Of a stretch of DNA of 7,758 nt, positions 1 to 6,231 are shown in pieces. The notes beneath the pieces were generated by a model. It searched no databases, was not told where the DNA came from, and saw only the letters and a program-made list of their open reading frames with translations. Position 1 is the stretch's first letter. Every line of letters starts with the position of its first letter. A program made the position numbers and the translations under genes. Source of the DNA: Candidatus Caldipriscus sp. T1.2 (GTDB lineage Bacteria > Hydrothermota > Hydrothermia > LBFQ01); contig LBFQ01000048.1 in the NCBI GenBank assembly GCA_000980735.1, positions 6,771 through 14,528 on the forward strand, in the 5' to 3' direction.

Positions 1-224
1 TTTATCGTATAAACCTCCTCACCCCTACCGCACCCCACCGAAAGTACTTTTAAACTTTCTCCCTCATTGAACCTACCCTGAAAAAAATTTTTAAGATCCT
101 CCCACTCCCTAAGAAAGTACCCCTCTGGGACGGAAAAAATGTTTAGGGCGGATATCAGGTCATCCGCAATTATATCCGTTTCCACCTTCAAACCCATATC
201 CTCCAGAATTTTCCTGAAGTTCAT
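1..224 (-). CDS. CheR-like SAM-dependent methyltransferase, N-terminal fragment (runs off left edge)
   Basis: This open frame begins at ATG 224 and is still open at base 1, giving 74 residues. Residues 32-41 (VPEGYFLREW) resemble the linker of CheR-type methyltransferases, where a Y/F-F-F-R-[DE] segment precedes the catalytic domain. Residues 58-74 contain LKVLSVGCGRGEEVYTI, a good match to the CheR form of SAM motif I (SAGCSxGEEPYS). CheR enzymes methylate glutamates on chemoreceptors; CheR-like domains also occur in other signalling proteins, so the target is not known here. The N-terminal helical part is short, about 60 residues before motif I. The start ATG overlaps a TGA as ATGA (221-224), which is the stop of the preceding polyprenyl synthase only if that gene is read in its shifted frame. 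A GGGAAAGGG stretch precedes the ATG. An in-frame GTG at 236 is an alternative start without a clear ribosome site. The family call is fairly firm; the function is open. Confidence 0.72.
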   Translation of the reverse strand, partial: MNFRKILEDMGLKVETDIIADDLISALNIFSVPEGYFLREWEDLKNFFQGRFNEGESLKVLSVGCGRGEEVYTI

Positions 225-286
225 ACCCTTTCCCACATATACTCAAACAAATCCCAAAACTCCCCCGAATACCCCAACCTTTCCAG
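221..286 (-). other. out-of-frame native C-terminus of the polyprenyl synthase
   Basis: If one base is skipped after the proline codon at 290-288, reading resumes at CTG 286-284 and gives 21 residues containing LERLGYSGEFWDLFEY, then stops at TGA 223-221. This amphipathic, aromatic-rich tail looks like the last helices of trans-polyprenyl synthases, whereas the tail in the annotated frame does not. The stop also forms an ATGA overlap with the CheR-like start, the same junction type seen at infA/PSP1, adk/map and S1-like/lipoprotein. The repaired protein would be about 260 residues. Whether the shift is an error, a mutation or programmed cannot be told from one sequence. Confidence 0.75.
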
Positions 287-1004
287 GGGGGCGGTCCGCC
301 CCCCTAAGGTAAAACGACGCTTTATCTTTTGAGAGTGTTATTGGGTCCTTTGCTCCCAAGCTTTCAAGTATATGGGGTAAGGTGGGCTTTCCCTCATCCT
401 CTAAGTAGTCTTCACAATCGTCCAAGATCTGGAACGCCATACCGAACATCCTACCAGCATCCCTCAAAATCGGATCCTCAAAACCCGACAATAAAGCCCC
501 CGCCTCAAAGGCCACTTCATATAAAGTTGCGGTCTTCTTGTATATTACATCAAGGTATGTATCCTCGTCGGAAATCTTCACCGTATCCTCAATGTATTGT
601 CCCAAAGCCATCTCATAAACCGCGTTTGAAAGTCTTCTAAAAAACAGAGGAAACTCCGAAATTTCCCTCAAAGCCTTGGTAAATAAAATATCCCCAATTA
701 TCACCGCCGTGGAGGTTGGAAGGATACGATTTAAAACATTTCCTCCCCTCCTTGTTTCCGCGTTGTCCATAATATCATCGTGTATTAATGACGCACCATG
801 GACCATCTCAAGGGCATAGGCGACCTTCAAAGAAATCTTCCTTGGGACCTTGTGTATATTTCCGCTTATATAAGAAATAATCCCCCTTAGCCTCTTGCCC
901 TTTATTAGATATTTTGGTATATTGAAATTCTCCGCTTCCCTTTCCAAGGACTTTTCAAGCTCATCAAGGAAATCCGAGAATTTTTCGCGGATCTTATATA
1001 TCAA
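243..1004 (-). CDS. short trans-polyprenyl diphosphate synthase, probably frameshifted near its C-terminus
   Basis: This enzyme family condenses isopentenyl diphosphate onto allylic diphosphates to make isoprenoid chains for quinones or lipid carriers. As read it has 253 residues. GKRLR is at 36-40. The first aspartate-rich motif is HDDIMD (75-80), followed by RRG (85-87). KT is at 157-158, Q192 precedes the second aspartate-rich motif DDCED (195-199), and EGKPTLP is at 204-210. Small residues (A71, S72) just before the first motif suggest a product longer than FPP (inference). The enzyme is short against a usual 300-320 residues: the loop after the second motif and the C-terminal helices are reduced. 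The last 14 residues (after P239-P240) are glycine-rich and unlike the family. The other frame after the palindrome at 285-305 gives a family-like ending, so a frameshift is likely. The start is TTG 1004, with a good AAGGAG/AAGGTGA site upstream; the gene overlaps the PSP1 gene by 11 nt. Confidence 0.88.
   Translation of the reverse strand: MIYKIREKFSDFLDELEKSLEREAENFNIPKYLIKGKRLRGIISYISGNIHKVPRKISLKVAYALEMVHGASLIHDDIMDNAETRRGGNVLNRILPTSTAVIIGDILFTKALREISEFPLFFRRLSNAVYEMALGQYIEDTVKISDEDTYLDVIYKKTATLYEVAFEAGALLSGFEDPILRDAGRMFGMAFQILDDCEDYLEDEGKPTLPHILESLGAKDPITLSKDKASFYLRGADRPPGKVGVFGGVLGFV
285..305. repeat. perfect GC-rich palindrome inside the polyprenyl synthase gene
   Basis: The plus strand carries AGGGGGGCGG (285-294), one T (295), and CCGCCCCCCT (296-305): a perfect inverted repeat with 10-bp arms and a 1-nt centre. 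It contains two six-base homopolymer runs and is far more GC-rich than the surrounding gene. It encodes an R-G-A-D-R-P stretch using a CGC arginine codon, although the window mostly uses AGG/AGA. The apparent frameshift falls within it. There is no T-tract on either strand, so it is not a standard terminator. Confidence 0.9.
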
Positions 1005-1749
1005 CCTTCACCTTCTCCTTTGTCCCGTTCTCGTAAAATAGAACGTAATAACCCGCGATAACGTTTACCTCAATAACCTTACCTTCCCCCTTTTCAGTTT
1101 TTACAATTGAATTCAGCTTAGGAAACCTTTGGGAAACCTCATCGTAAAATGGTAATTCGTAAGTTAAACAGCATAACAGGCGCCCGCATACACCCGTGAG
1201 CTTATCCGGAGCGGCAAACAGGTACTGCCTCCTTGCCATATCCTGCGAAACCGTGGGTATGTTTCTTAAGAAAACCTTACAGCATAGCTCAAGCCCACAC
1301 CTATCTATCAAACCCACCTCTTGTGCGTACTTTACGTAATCCTTAAAAACGAATTCCACCCTAACGTGAAGGTGTTTTGCCAAAAATGGGACAATGGATC
1401 TAAAATCCTGAGGTTTTTCCGATACGTACTCTACCGTTAAAACCCCCATTTTAGGGTCAAAAGATGAATCTTTTACCTTCGCGGGTATCTTATTCTCCCA
1501 GATTATTCCCCTCACCATGTTCGTCATAATTTGTTTTACCTCGTTGGGCGATGTGTTCCTGTGGAAGCTTGCGACCCTTAGGTTATCCTTGGGTTTAGGG
1601 TCCCTAAACTTTAAAATCTTAACCAATATCGGCTTTTCTTCTCCTTCAATCTTTATAAAAACATACGGAAAATCCCTATTGTAATCAAAGGGATCGCAGA
1701 AAAAGTGCTCGTAATTTCCCCCTATTATTGAAGTTTCAATCACCCTCAT
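994..1749 (-). CDS. PSP1-domain protein, RicT (YaaT)-like
   Basis: The 251-residue protein has the length and cysteine pattern of the PSP1/RicT family. Residues 150-160 hold RCGLELCCKVF and residues 186-195 hold GVCGRLLCCL, matching the two CG-x-x-LCC blocks of Bacillus YaaT/RicT. Cysteines are at 151, 156, 157, 188, 193 and 194. Between them, VSQDMARRQ (167-175) and KLTG (183-186) are also typical. In Bacillus, RicT with RicA and RicF forms an Fe-S complex that supports RNase Y-dependent mRNA processing and developmental phosphorelays. Whether the same role holds here is inference, since no ricA or ricF is visible. The C-terminus (from about residue 213) has a K-x-x-x-GEGKV strand region like a small beta-barrel. 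ATG 1749 overlaps the infA stop as ATGA. Position next to infA suggests a tie to translation or RNA metabolism. Confidence 0.87.
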   Translation of the reverse strand: MRVIETSIIGGNYEHFFCDPFDYNRDFPYVFIKIEGEEKPILVKILKFRDPKPKDNLRVASFHRNTSPNEVKQIMTNMVRGIIWENKIPAKVKDSSFDPKMGVLTVEYVSEKPQDFRSIVPFLAKHLHVRVEFVFKDYVKYAQEVGLIDRCGLELCCKVFLRNIPTVSQDMARRQYLFAAPDKLTGVCGRLLCCLTYELPFYDEVSQRFPKLNSIVKTEKGEGKVIEVNVIAGYYVLFYENGTKEKVKVDI

Positions 1750-1958
1750 TTTCTCTGAATGATCCTACCCCTAGTTAGGTCGTAAGGGCTTACTTCCACA
1801 ACCACCCTATCACCTGGCACTATCTTTATAAACCTCACCCTCATCTTCCCCCCGAGGTGCGCTAAAACCACGATGCCGTTGTCAAGTTTAACCCTAAAAA
1901 GGGTGTTTGGTAAAACCTCTATTACCGTCCCCTCCATCTGGATCATCTTGTTAGACAT
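1746..1958 (-). CDS. infA: translation initiation factor IF-1
   Basis: This 70-residue protein is a full-length IF-1, a single OB/S1 fold that binds the 30S A site during initiation and works with IF-2 and IF-3. The family core is clear: EGTVIEVLPNTLFRVKLDNG (9-28), VLAHLGGKMR (31-40), then GDRVVVEVSPYDLTRGRI (49-66). The start ATG 1958 lies inside the end of map (8-nt overlap) and is preceded by a clear GGAGG site about 6 nt upstream, within the map coding sequence. An in-frame ATG five codons in (1946) is less well placed. The stop overlaps the next gene as ATGA. In many bacteria rpmJ and rpsM follow infA; they do not here. Confidence 0.97.
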   Translation of the reverse strand: MSNKMIQMEGTVIEVLPNTLFRVKLDNGIVVLAHLGGKMRVRFIKIVPGDRVVVEVSPYDLTRGRIIQRK

Positions 1959-2724
1959 CTATGTCCTCCGTCAGTATTATTGGTCCTTCCTTTCCTATAA
2001 ACACCGTGTGCTCGTAATGGGCAGACCAGCTTCCGTCTTTAGTGGATATGGTCCAACCATCCTTTCCGGTTTTCACATACCCATTTCCCGCGGTGATCAT
2101 AGGTTCTATAGCAAGGGCCATACCAGGCTTTATCTTATAATCCGAATCTATATCATCTGGGTGGTTAAATATTAGGGGATCCTCGTGGAGATCCAAGCCT
2201 ATGCCATGACCCGTAACTCCCCTTGCGGGTTCAAAACCGTATCTCTTTACGGTTTCGTATATTGCGTAAGTTATATCTGATACCCTCTTTCCGGGCTTTG
2301 CGGAATCTATCCCCCTATACAGTGCCTCCTTTGTAGCTTTCATCAAAAGAACCATCCTATCGGGAATATCCCCAAGGGAGAAGGTCCAGGCGGTATCCGA
2401 GTGGTACCCGTCAAATTCTACACCAACATCCACCTTTACCAGCATAGGACCCTTAAGGATCTTACTTTCTAAGGGCAAACCGTGTACCACCTCTTCGTTT
2501 ATGGAAACGCAAGTGCTGTAATTGTAAGTTTTCCCTTCAACTTTATACCCAAGGAACGAAGGTTTTGCCCCCTTTGATACGATGAAATCCCTTAAAGCTT
2601 CGTCTATCTCTTTGGCACTTATCCCCTCCCTTATAATCCTCTTTGCTAAACGCAAGGCTGAGGATGCTATCTTCGCGGATTCCCTCATGCCTATAAGGTC
2701 AAGCTCGTTCTTGAGGATTATCAT
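1951..2724 (-). CDS. map: methionine aminopeptidase, type I
   Basis: This cytosolic metalloprotease removes the initiator methionine from new proteins. All five dinuclear-metal ligands of the pita-bread fold are present: D99 (VKVDVG), D110 (YHSDTAW), H173 (GVTGHGIG), E207 (AIEPM) and E239 (HYEHTVF). The catalytic-site histidines H81 (VVHGLP) and H180 (DLHEDP) are also in place. Spacing is nearly the same as in E. coli MetAP (D97, D108, H171, E204, E235). At 257 residues it is normal for a type Ia enzyme without an N-terminal zinc extension. ATG 2724 overlaps the adk stop as ATGA, with GGGAGG just upstream. Its place between adk and infA is the common spc-operon order. Confidence 0.97.
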   Translation of the reverse strand: MIILKNELDLIGMRESAKIASSALRLAKRIIREGISAKEIDEALRDFIVSKGAKPSFLGYKVEGKTYNYSTCVSINEEVVHGLPLESKILKGPMLVKVDVGVEFDGYHSDTAWTFSLGDIPDRMVLLMKATKEALYRGIDSAKPGKRVSDITYAIYETVKRYGFEPARGVTGHGIGLDLHEDPLIFNHPDDIDSDYKIKPGMALAIEPMITAGNGYVKTGKDGWTISTKDGSWSAHYEHTVFIGKEGPIILTEDIDV

Positions 2725-3365
2725 AAAGCCTCCCTTATCCTCCTGAAAACCTCTTCCCTATCCCCAAGTCCATTTATCCTTCTTAGTACTCCCCTCTCCT
2801 CGTAAATCCTTATTAAAGCCTCCGTGCTACCCCTATAAACCTCTAACCTTTTCCTTACAACCTCCTCCCTATCGTCCTCCCTCTGAACGAGTTTTGAACC
2901 GCAGTTGTTACATATCTCATCTTCCTTGGGAGGGTTGAATATCAGGTTATAAACCGCCCCGCATTTTAAGCAAACCCTCCTGTAAGCTATCCTCTTAATT
3001 ATCTCTTCATCGGGAACATCAAGGAATATCACGTGGGTTATATTTAAACCTTTACTTGAGAGCATCTCGTCCAAAGCCTTAGCCTGATTTATGTTCCTTG
3101 GGAAACCGTCAAGGATGAAGCCCTCTTCATCGTTTATCGCCTCCTCTATTATCCCCAAAATTATCTCGTCGGGTACGAGTTCCCCCCTTTCCATATATGA
3201 CTTGGCCCTTTGTCCAAGCTCCGTCCCCTTTGCCACCGCTTCCCTCAGTATATCCCCTGTGGAGATCTTCTTAACTTTTAAATCCTCCGCTAATCTCTCC
3301 GCCTGGGTACCCTTTCCCGCTCCCGGAGGCCCCAAAAATATTATTCTATACCTATTCCTCTCCAT
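2721..3365 (-). CDS. adk: adenylate kinase, zinc-LID type
   Basis: Adenylate kinase interconverts ATP + AMP and 2 ADP in the cytosol. The P-loop is GPPGAGKGT (12-20). KISTGDILR (33-41) is the AMP-binding region, DGFPR (86-90) is the family signature and DDREEVVRKRL (164-174) holds the catalytic arginines. The LID carries four cysteines, C132-x2-C135 and C152-x2-C155, so it binds structural zinc, as in Bacillus and many thermophile enzymes. At 214 residues it is a long-form enzyme. ATG 3365 lies within secY (25-nt overlap). The ribosome site is weak (TTAGGT immediately before ATG), so translation is probably coupled to secY. Confidence 0.97.
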   Translation of the reverse strand: MERNRYRIIFLGPPGAGKGTQAERLAEDLKVKKISTGDILREAVAKGTELGQRAKSYMERGELVPDEIILGIIEEAINDEEGFILDGFPRNINQAKALDEMLSSKGLNITHVIFLDVPDEEIIKRIAYRRVCLKCGAVYNLIFNPPKEDEICNNCGSKLVQREDDREEVVRKRLEVYRGSTEALIRIYEERGVLRRINGLGDREEVFRRIREAL

Positions 3366-4672
3366 GACCTAACTTTCGCTCTTCCCACAAGGCTCTCATA
3401 CCTGTACATAATGAGGTAAGAGTTCAGCTTCTGAAGTAGATCTAAGGCAACACCGACGATTATTAAAAGCCTCGTCCCACCGAAGTATAACGGGATGTTT
3501 AAGGCTGTGGATACGTGGTAAGGAACTATGGCGACAAGGGAGAAGAATAAGGCACCCGGAAGTATGAGCCTCGTCATTATTCTGTCTATATATTCCGCCG
3601 TCTCTTCACCCGCCCTTACGCCGGGTATGAAAGCAGAAACTCGCTGGAGGTTATCCGCAACATCCTTTGGGTTGAAAACTATTGATGTATAAAGATAGGC
3701 GAAGAAGATTATGAGTAGAGCGTAAACAATGTCATGTGTTAAGGTTCCGGGCTGGAAATACGCTGCCAAACCCGAAAAGAAACCTTCGCCGGTAAAGGTG
3801 AAGGCGGTTTGTGGAAATAGGAGGATGCTTTGTGCAAATATTATGGGCATAACCCCCGCGGTGTTTATGGTTAGGGGAAGGTATCCCGTCTGACGCGTGG
3901 GAGAAATTCCCACCGTCCTTTTCGCGTAGCTTATTGGGACCTTTCTATGGACTTCCGTTGCGATCACCACCAAACCCGTAAGCACCACCAAAAAGACTAT
4001 CATAAATATCACAGATTGGGTTGAAACCGCCCCGTTCCTCCAAAGGGTATAGGTGCTTATTATTTCGTTAGGTAATGACTCCAAAGAGCCCGCAAATATC
4101 AAAACCGATGCCCCGTTCCCTATTCCCCTATCCGTTATCTGCTCACCCATCCACATCAAAAGGACCGAGCCTCCTACCAAGGAAAGCATGGTGGATATTA
4201 GGAATAAGGGGCCCGGGTTGGGAACAACGGGAAGTCCGGATGGACTCGTGAGGGACTGGAGGAAGGAAGCTATACCGAAGGACTGGAGGGCGGATATTAA
4301 AACCGTCAGCCATCTGCTATACCTGTTCAATATCCTCCTACCATGCTCTCCCTCCCTCTGAAGCCTCTCAAAATAGGGAACGGTTGATGACAAAAGCTGT
4401 ACTATTATTGATGCGGATATATAGGGCATTATACCCAAACCGAATATTGCCGCCCTTGATAAAGCTCCCCCTGCGAATATATCAAACATCCCGAAAGATG
4501 TATTCTGGAGGGCTACCCTAAAGTATTCCGCCAGAGCGGAGGCGTTTACGCCGGGTATGGGTATGTGCGTCCCCACCCTATAGAAGAATATGACTATCAA
4601 GGTAAAAAGGATCCTATCCCTTATATCCTTTACTTCCCAGAGACCACTTATTACCCTAAAAATCCTCTCCAT
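3341..4672 (-). CDS. secY: preprotein translocase subunit SecY
   Basis: SecY is the ten-helix inner-membrane channel of the Sec translocon, working with SecE, SecG, SecA and ribosomes. The 443-residue length is standard. Recognisable parts are the N-terminal helix start with IRDRILFTL (17-25), THIPIPGV (35-42) before the plug region (about 60-75), and GIMPYISASIIVQLL (80-94) in TM2. GEQITDRGIGNGASVLIF (176-193) opens TM5, and the fourth cytosolic loop (HRKVPISYAKR, 242-252) follows. NPKDVADNL (334-342) and FIPGVRAGEETAEYI (348-362) form the fifth cytosolic loop, and FGGTRLLIIVGVALD (397-411) is TM10. ATG 4672 follows the rplO stop with no gap. A GGGAGGAT ribosome site lies inside the rplO C-terminus. 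Confidence 0.98.
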   Translation of the reverse strand: MERIFRVISGLWEVKDIRDRILFTLIVIFFYRVGTHIPIPGVNASALAEYFRVALQNTSFGMFDIFAGGALSRAAIFGLGIMPYISASIIVQLLSSTVPYFERLQREGEHGRRILNRYSRWLTVLISALQSFGIASFLQSLTSPSGLPVVPNPGPLFLISTMLSLVGGSVLLMWMGEQITDRGIGNGASVLIFAGSLESLPNEIISTYTLWRNGAVSTQSVIFMIVFLVVLTGLVVIATEVHRKVPISYAKRTVGISPTRQTGYLPLTINTAGVMPIIFAQSILLFPQTAFTFTGEGFFSGLAAYFQPGTLTHDIVYALLIIFFAYLYTSIVFNPKDVADNLQRVSAFIPGVRAGEETAEYIDRIMTRLILPGALFFSLVAIVPYHVSTALNIPLYFGGTRLLIIVGVALDLLQKLNSYLIMYRYESLVGRAKVRSWRGIGIE

Positions 4673-5122
4673 CTACTCTATCCTCCCACCCACCTTCTCT
4701 ATCATCTCCCTAGCCTTCTTTGAAAAGGCATGTATCCCCTTAAAGATAAGGGGTTTTGTGATCTCACCCTTTGCCAAGATCTTTATAAGTTTCCCCTCAA
4801 GCTTACCCTTTATAAGGCCCCTTTCCTTTAGAGTTTCGGGGCTAACGATTTCGTTCGGTGAGAACTTCTTGTCTATTTGCCCCAAATTCACCTCTTCGTA
4901 CTCCTTGGGGAAAGGGTTTTTAAATCCCCTCTTTGGGATACGCCTATAAATCGGGGTTTGTCCTCCTTCAAACCATACGGGCTTCGGATCCCCTTCCCTC
5001 GCCTTCTGACCCTTATGCCCCCTTCCCGAAGTCTTTCCCAATCCGGAACCAATACCCCTTCCTACCCTCTTTTTCTCCTTCTTTGCGCCAACCTTAGGCG
5101 AAAGGTTTGACAAAGTTATCAT
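4673..5122 (-). CDS. rplO: 50S ribosomal protein L15
   Basis: L15 binds 23S rRNA and helps late 50S assembly. The 149-residue protein starts with LSNLSPKVGAKKEKKRVGRG (4-23), then GSGLGKTSGRGHKGQKAR (25-42) and the FEGGQTPIYRRIPKRGF segment (51-67). It ends in the C-terminal L15 fold with IFKGIHAFSKKAREMIEKVGG (about 126-147). The start ATG 5122 has no Shine-Dalgarno. Instead a perfect TATAAT box ends 8 nt before it, so the gene may be translated leaderless from an internal promoter. The usual upstream neighbours rpsE and rpmD are absent; a lipoprotein gene ends 21 nt upstream. Confidence 0.98.
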   Translation of the reverse strand: MITLSNLSPKVGAKKEKKRVGRGIGSGLGKTSGRGHKGQKAREGDPKPVWFEGGQTPIYRRIPKRGFKNPFPKEYEEVNLGQIDKKFSPNEIVSPETLKERGLIKGKLEGKLIKILAKGEITKPLIFKGIHAFSKKAREMIEKVGGRIE

Positions 5123-5142
5123 AAGCGGGAATTATAAGCGGG
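5118..5142 (-). repeat. imperfect 12-nt tandem repeat over the rplO start
   Basis: Reading the minus strand, CCCGCTTATAAT (5142-5131) is followed after one base by CCCGCTTATGAT (5129-5118). The copies differ at one position. The second copy contains the rplO start codon and the first contains the candidate -10 box. It may be a small duplication, or a protein or RNA site controlling rplO; there is no further evidence. Confidence 0.6.
5131..5136 (-). promoter_or_regulatory. candidate -10 box (TATAAT) for rplO, leaderless geometry
   Basis: On the minus strand the 21-nt gap between the lipoprotein stop and the rplO ATG contains a perfect TATAAT, with eight bases before the ATG. A start point 7 nt after the box would fall at about 5124, leaving a 5' leader of 0-2 nt. 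No good -35 is visible 16-18 nt upstream, where the sequence is A-rich (TCAAAA). The gap is also too short for a conventional promoter plus ribosome site. Confidence 0.5.
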
Positions 5143-5143
5143 T

Positions 5144-5716
5144 TTATTTTAACTTTTTGAGGGCCTCATCTATCTCCTTTATCTCCTCGTATCTTCCAAG
5201 AACCTCAAGCATAACCTTGGCCTTTTCAAGGTCCGCCCTCGCCTCTTTATACCTTCCCTTGTAAGTTAAGGCTATACCCCTGTATTTGTATGCGTACCCC
5301 AAAGTTGCGGCATCCGGATAGTTGTTTATAAATTGAGTCATAACCTCTATAACCTGATCAAACTTCTTAAGGTTCAAAAGGGAATAACCTAAGAACCTGT
5401 AAGCATCCTCGGCCTTGGAGCTTCCGGGATACTGCTGGACAAATTCCCCGCATCTCTCAACGGTTTTTACGAAGTTAAAGGAGGCGTAAGCCCAGTTGCA
5501 GGCATAATATAAGGCATCTTTTCTACCCTTGCTTTCGGTATGAGTTTTATAAAATTTGTATAGGGAATCGGATAGGGCGCTTAGTGCGGATGTGTCAGAA
5601 CCTGCCTCCTCGAACATAGCCTGAACCTTTGGAAGGTATTCATCCCAAGGGTCCTTTTTCTCCTTTTTACCACCGCAAGATAAGAAAATAATAAGGGTCA
5701 AAAGGAAGAACTTCAT
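5144..5716 (-). CDS. lipoprotein with TPR-like repeats
   Basis: This 190-residue protein starts with a short signal peptide (MKFFLLTLIIFLSC) ending in a lipobox-like F-L-S-C with C14 as the lipidated cysteine, followed by GGKKEKKD, a charged tether. The rest is helical and contains about three tetratricopeptide-like helix pairs. These lie at roughly residues 65-97 (ALYYACNWAYASFNFVKTVE), 102-135 (AEDAYRFLGYSLLNLKKFDQ, then FINNYPD) and 140-172 (GYAYKYRGIALTYKGRYKEA). The repeat style resembles BamD/YbgF-type envelope scaffold proteins. At 190 residues it is shorter than BamD (about 240), so I would not assign bamD. It is probably anchored in the outer or inner membrane facing the periplasm. 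ATG 5716 overlaps the S1-like gene stop as ATGA, with AAGGGTGA upstream. Confidence 0.85.
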   Translation of the reverse strand: MKFFLLTLIIFLSCGGKKEKKDPWDEYLPKVQAMFEEAGSDTSALSALSDSLYKFYKTHTESKGRKDALYYACNWAYASFNFVKTVERCGEFVQQYPGSSKAEDAYRFLGYSLLNLKKFDQVIEVMTQFINNYPDAATLGYAYKYRGIALTYKGRYKEARADLEKAKVMLEVLGRYEEIKEIDEALKKLK

Positions 5717-6231
5717 ATTCTCACCCTTAAGATCTCACCAATTACCTTTCCCCTATCTACCCGCAAAATTAGGCACTCCACTTCCACTTTTTTAAGGTCC
5801 TTTAGGGAAAAAGTCCTCGCGGGTCCAAGCCTATTTTTTGGTATATACACTTTTTTACCCTCTACGGAAACCACGAGATTTCCACCACTTGAAACTTTCA
5901 ATACCTTACCCCTCACTACTGAACCCACTTTAAGAACCCTTTCCTCTTTGTACAACTTTGTTCTGAGCTTCTTTTTGACGTAATCCGCAATCACGATCTT
6001 CGCCTTAACCGTCTCGCCTATATTATGCTCCTCGGGTGATTTCAAAAGCCCTCTAACGGTGTCTTCAAATAAAATCTCGTATATCTGGGGTTTAACCTTC
6101 TTCGTTATAACCACTTCTATTGGCTCTCCCTTATCCTTTGCGGAAAATATCTTTCCCCAAGCTTCAGCCCTTTTTATTACCTCTTCAGGAGATGGAGATT
6201 TTTCGTATGCTAACAGGGGTATCCTTCGCAC
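5713..6231 (-). CDS. protein with two divergent S1-like RNA-binding repeats
   Basis: The 172-residue protein begins with a helical lead including EEVIKRAEAWGKIFSAKDKGEP (16-37), much like the linkers that precede S1 repeats in ribosomal protein S1. A first S1-like barrel follows at about 36-95, with VRGLLKSPEE (59-68), IGETVKAKIV (71-80) and KLRTKL near its end. A second lies at about 100-170, with VGSVVRGKVLKVSSGGNLV (102-120), VYIPKNRL (128-135) and a C-terminal beta strand. Both repeats are divergent: the usual aromatic and histidine RNA-contact residues are mostly absent. It is likely a small cytosolic RNA-binding protein, possibly derived from S1; its function is unknown. The GTG start at 6231 overlaps tlpA by 22 nt, with GGGGAGAA just upstream. 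A later start would lose part of the helical lead. Confidence 0.7.
   Translation of the reverse strand: MRRIPLLAYEKSPSPEEVIKRAEAWGKIFSAKDKGEPIEVVITKKVKPQIYEILFEDTVRGLLKSPEEHNIGETVKAKIVIADYVKKKLRTKLYKEERVLKVGSVVRGKVLKVSSGGNLVVSVEGKKVYIPKNRLGPARTFSLKDLKKVEVECLILRVDRGKVIGEILRVRI

Noticed and set aside
1004..1746. Search for rpmJ (L36) after infA
   Set aside because: The sequence after infA is fully occupied by the PSP1 gene; no short C-x2-C...C-x4-H L36-like frame was seen.
1873..2175. Plus-strand open frame of about 100 codons opposite infA and map
   Set aside because: It lies antisense to two firmly identified genes, has no family-like motif and no supporting ribosome site. The same applies to the other plus-strand frames below 6700.
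5123..5143. Riboswitch or L15-type autoregulatory leader before rplO
   Set aside because: The gap is only 21 nt, too short for a structured leader; the tandem repeat is noted instead.
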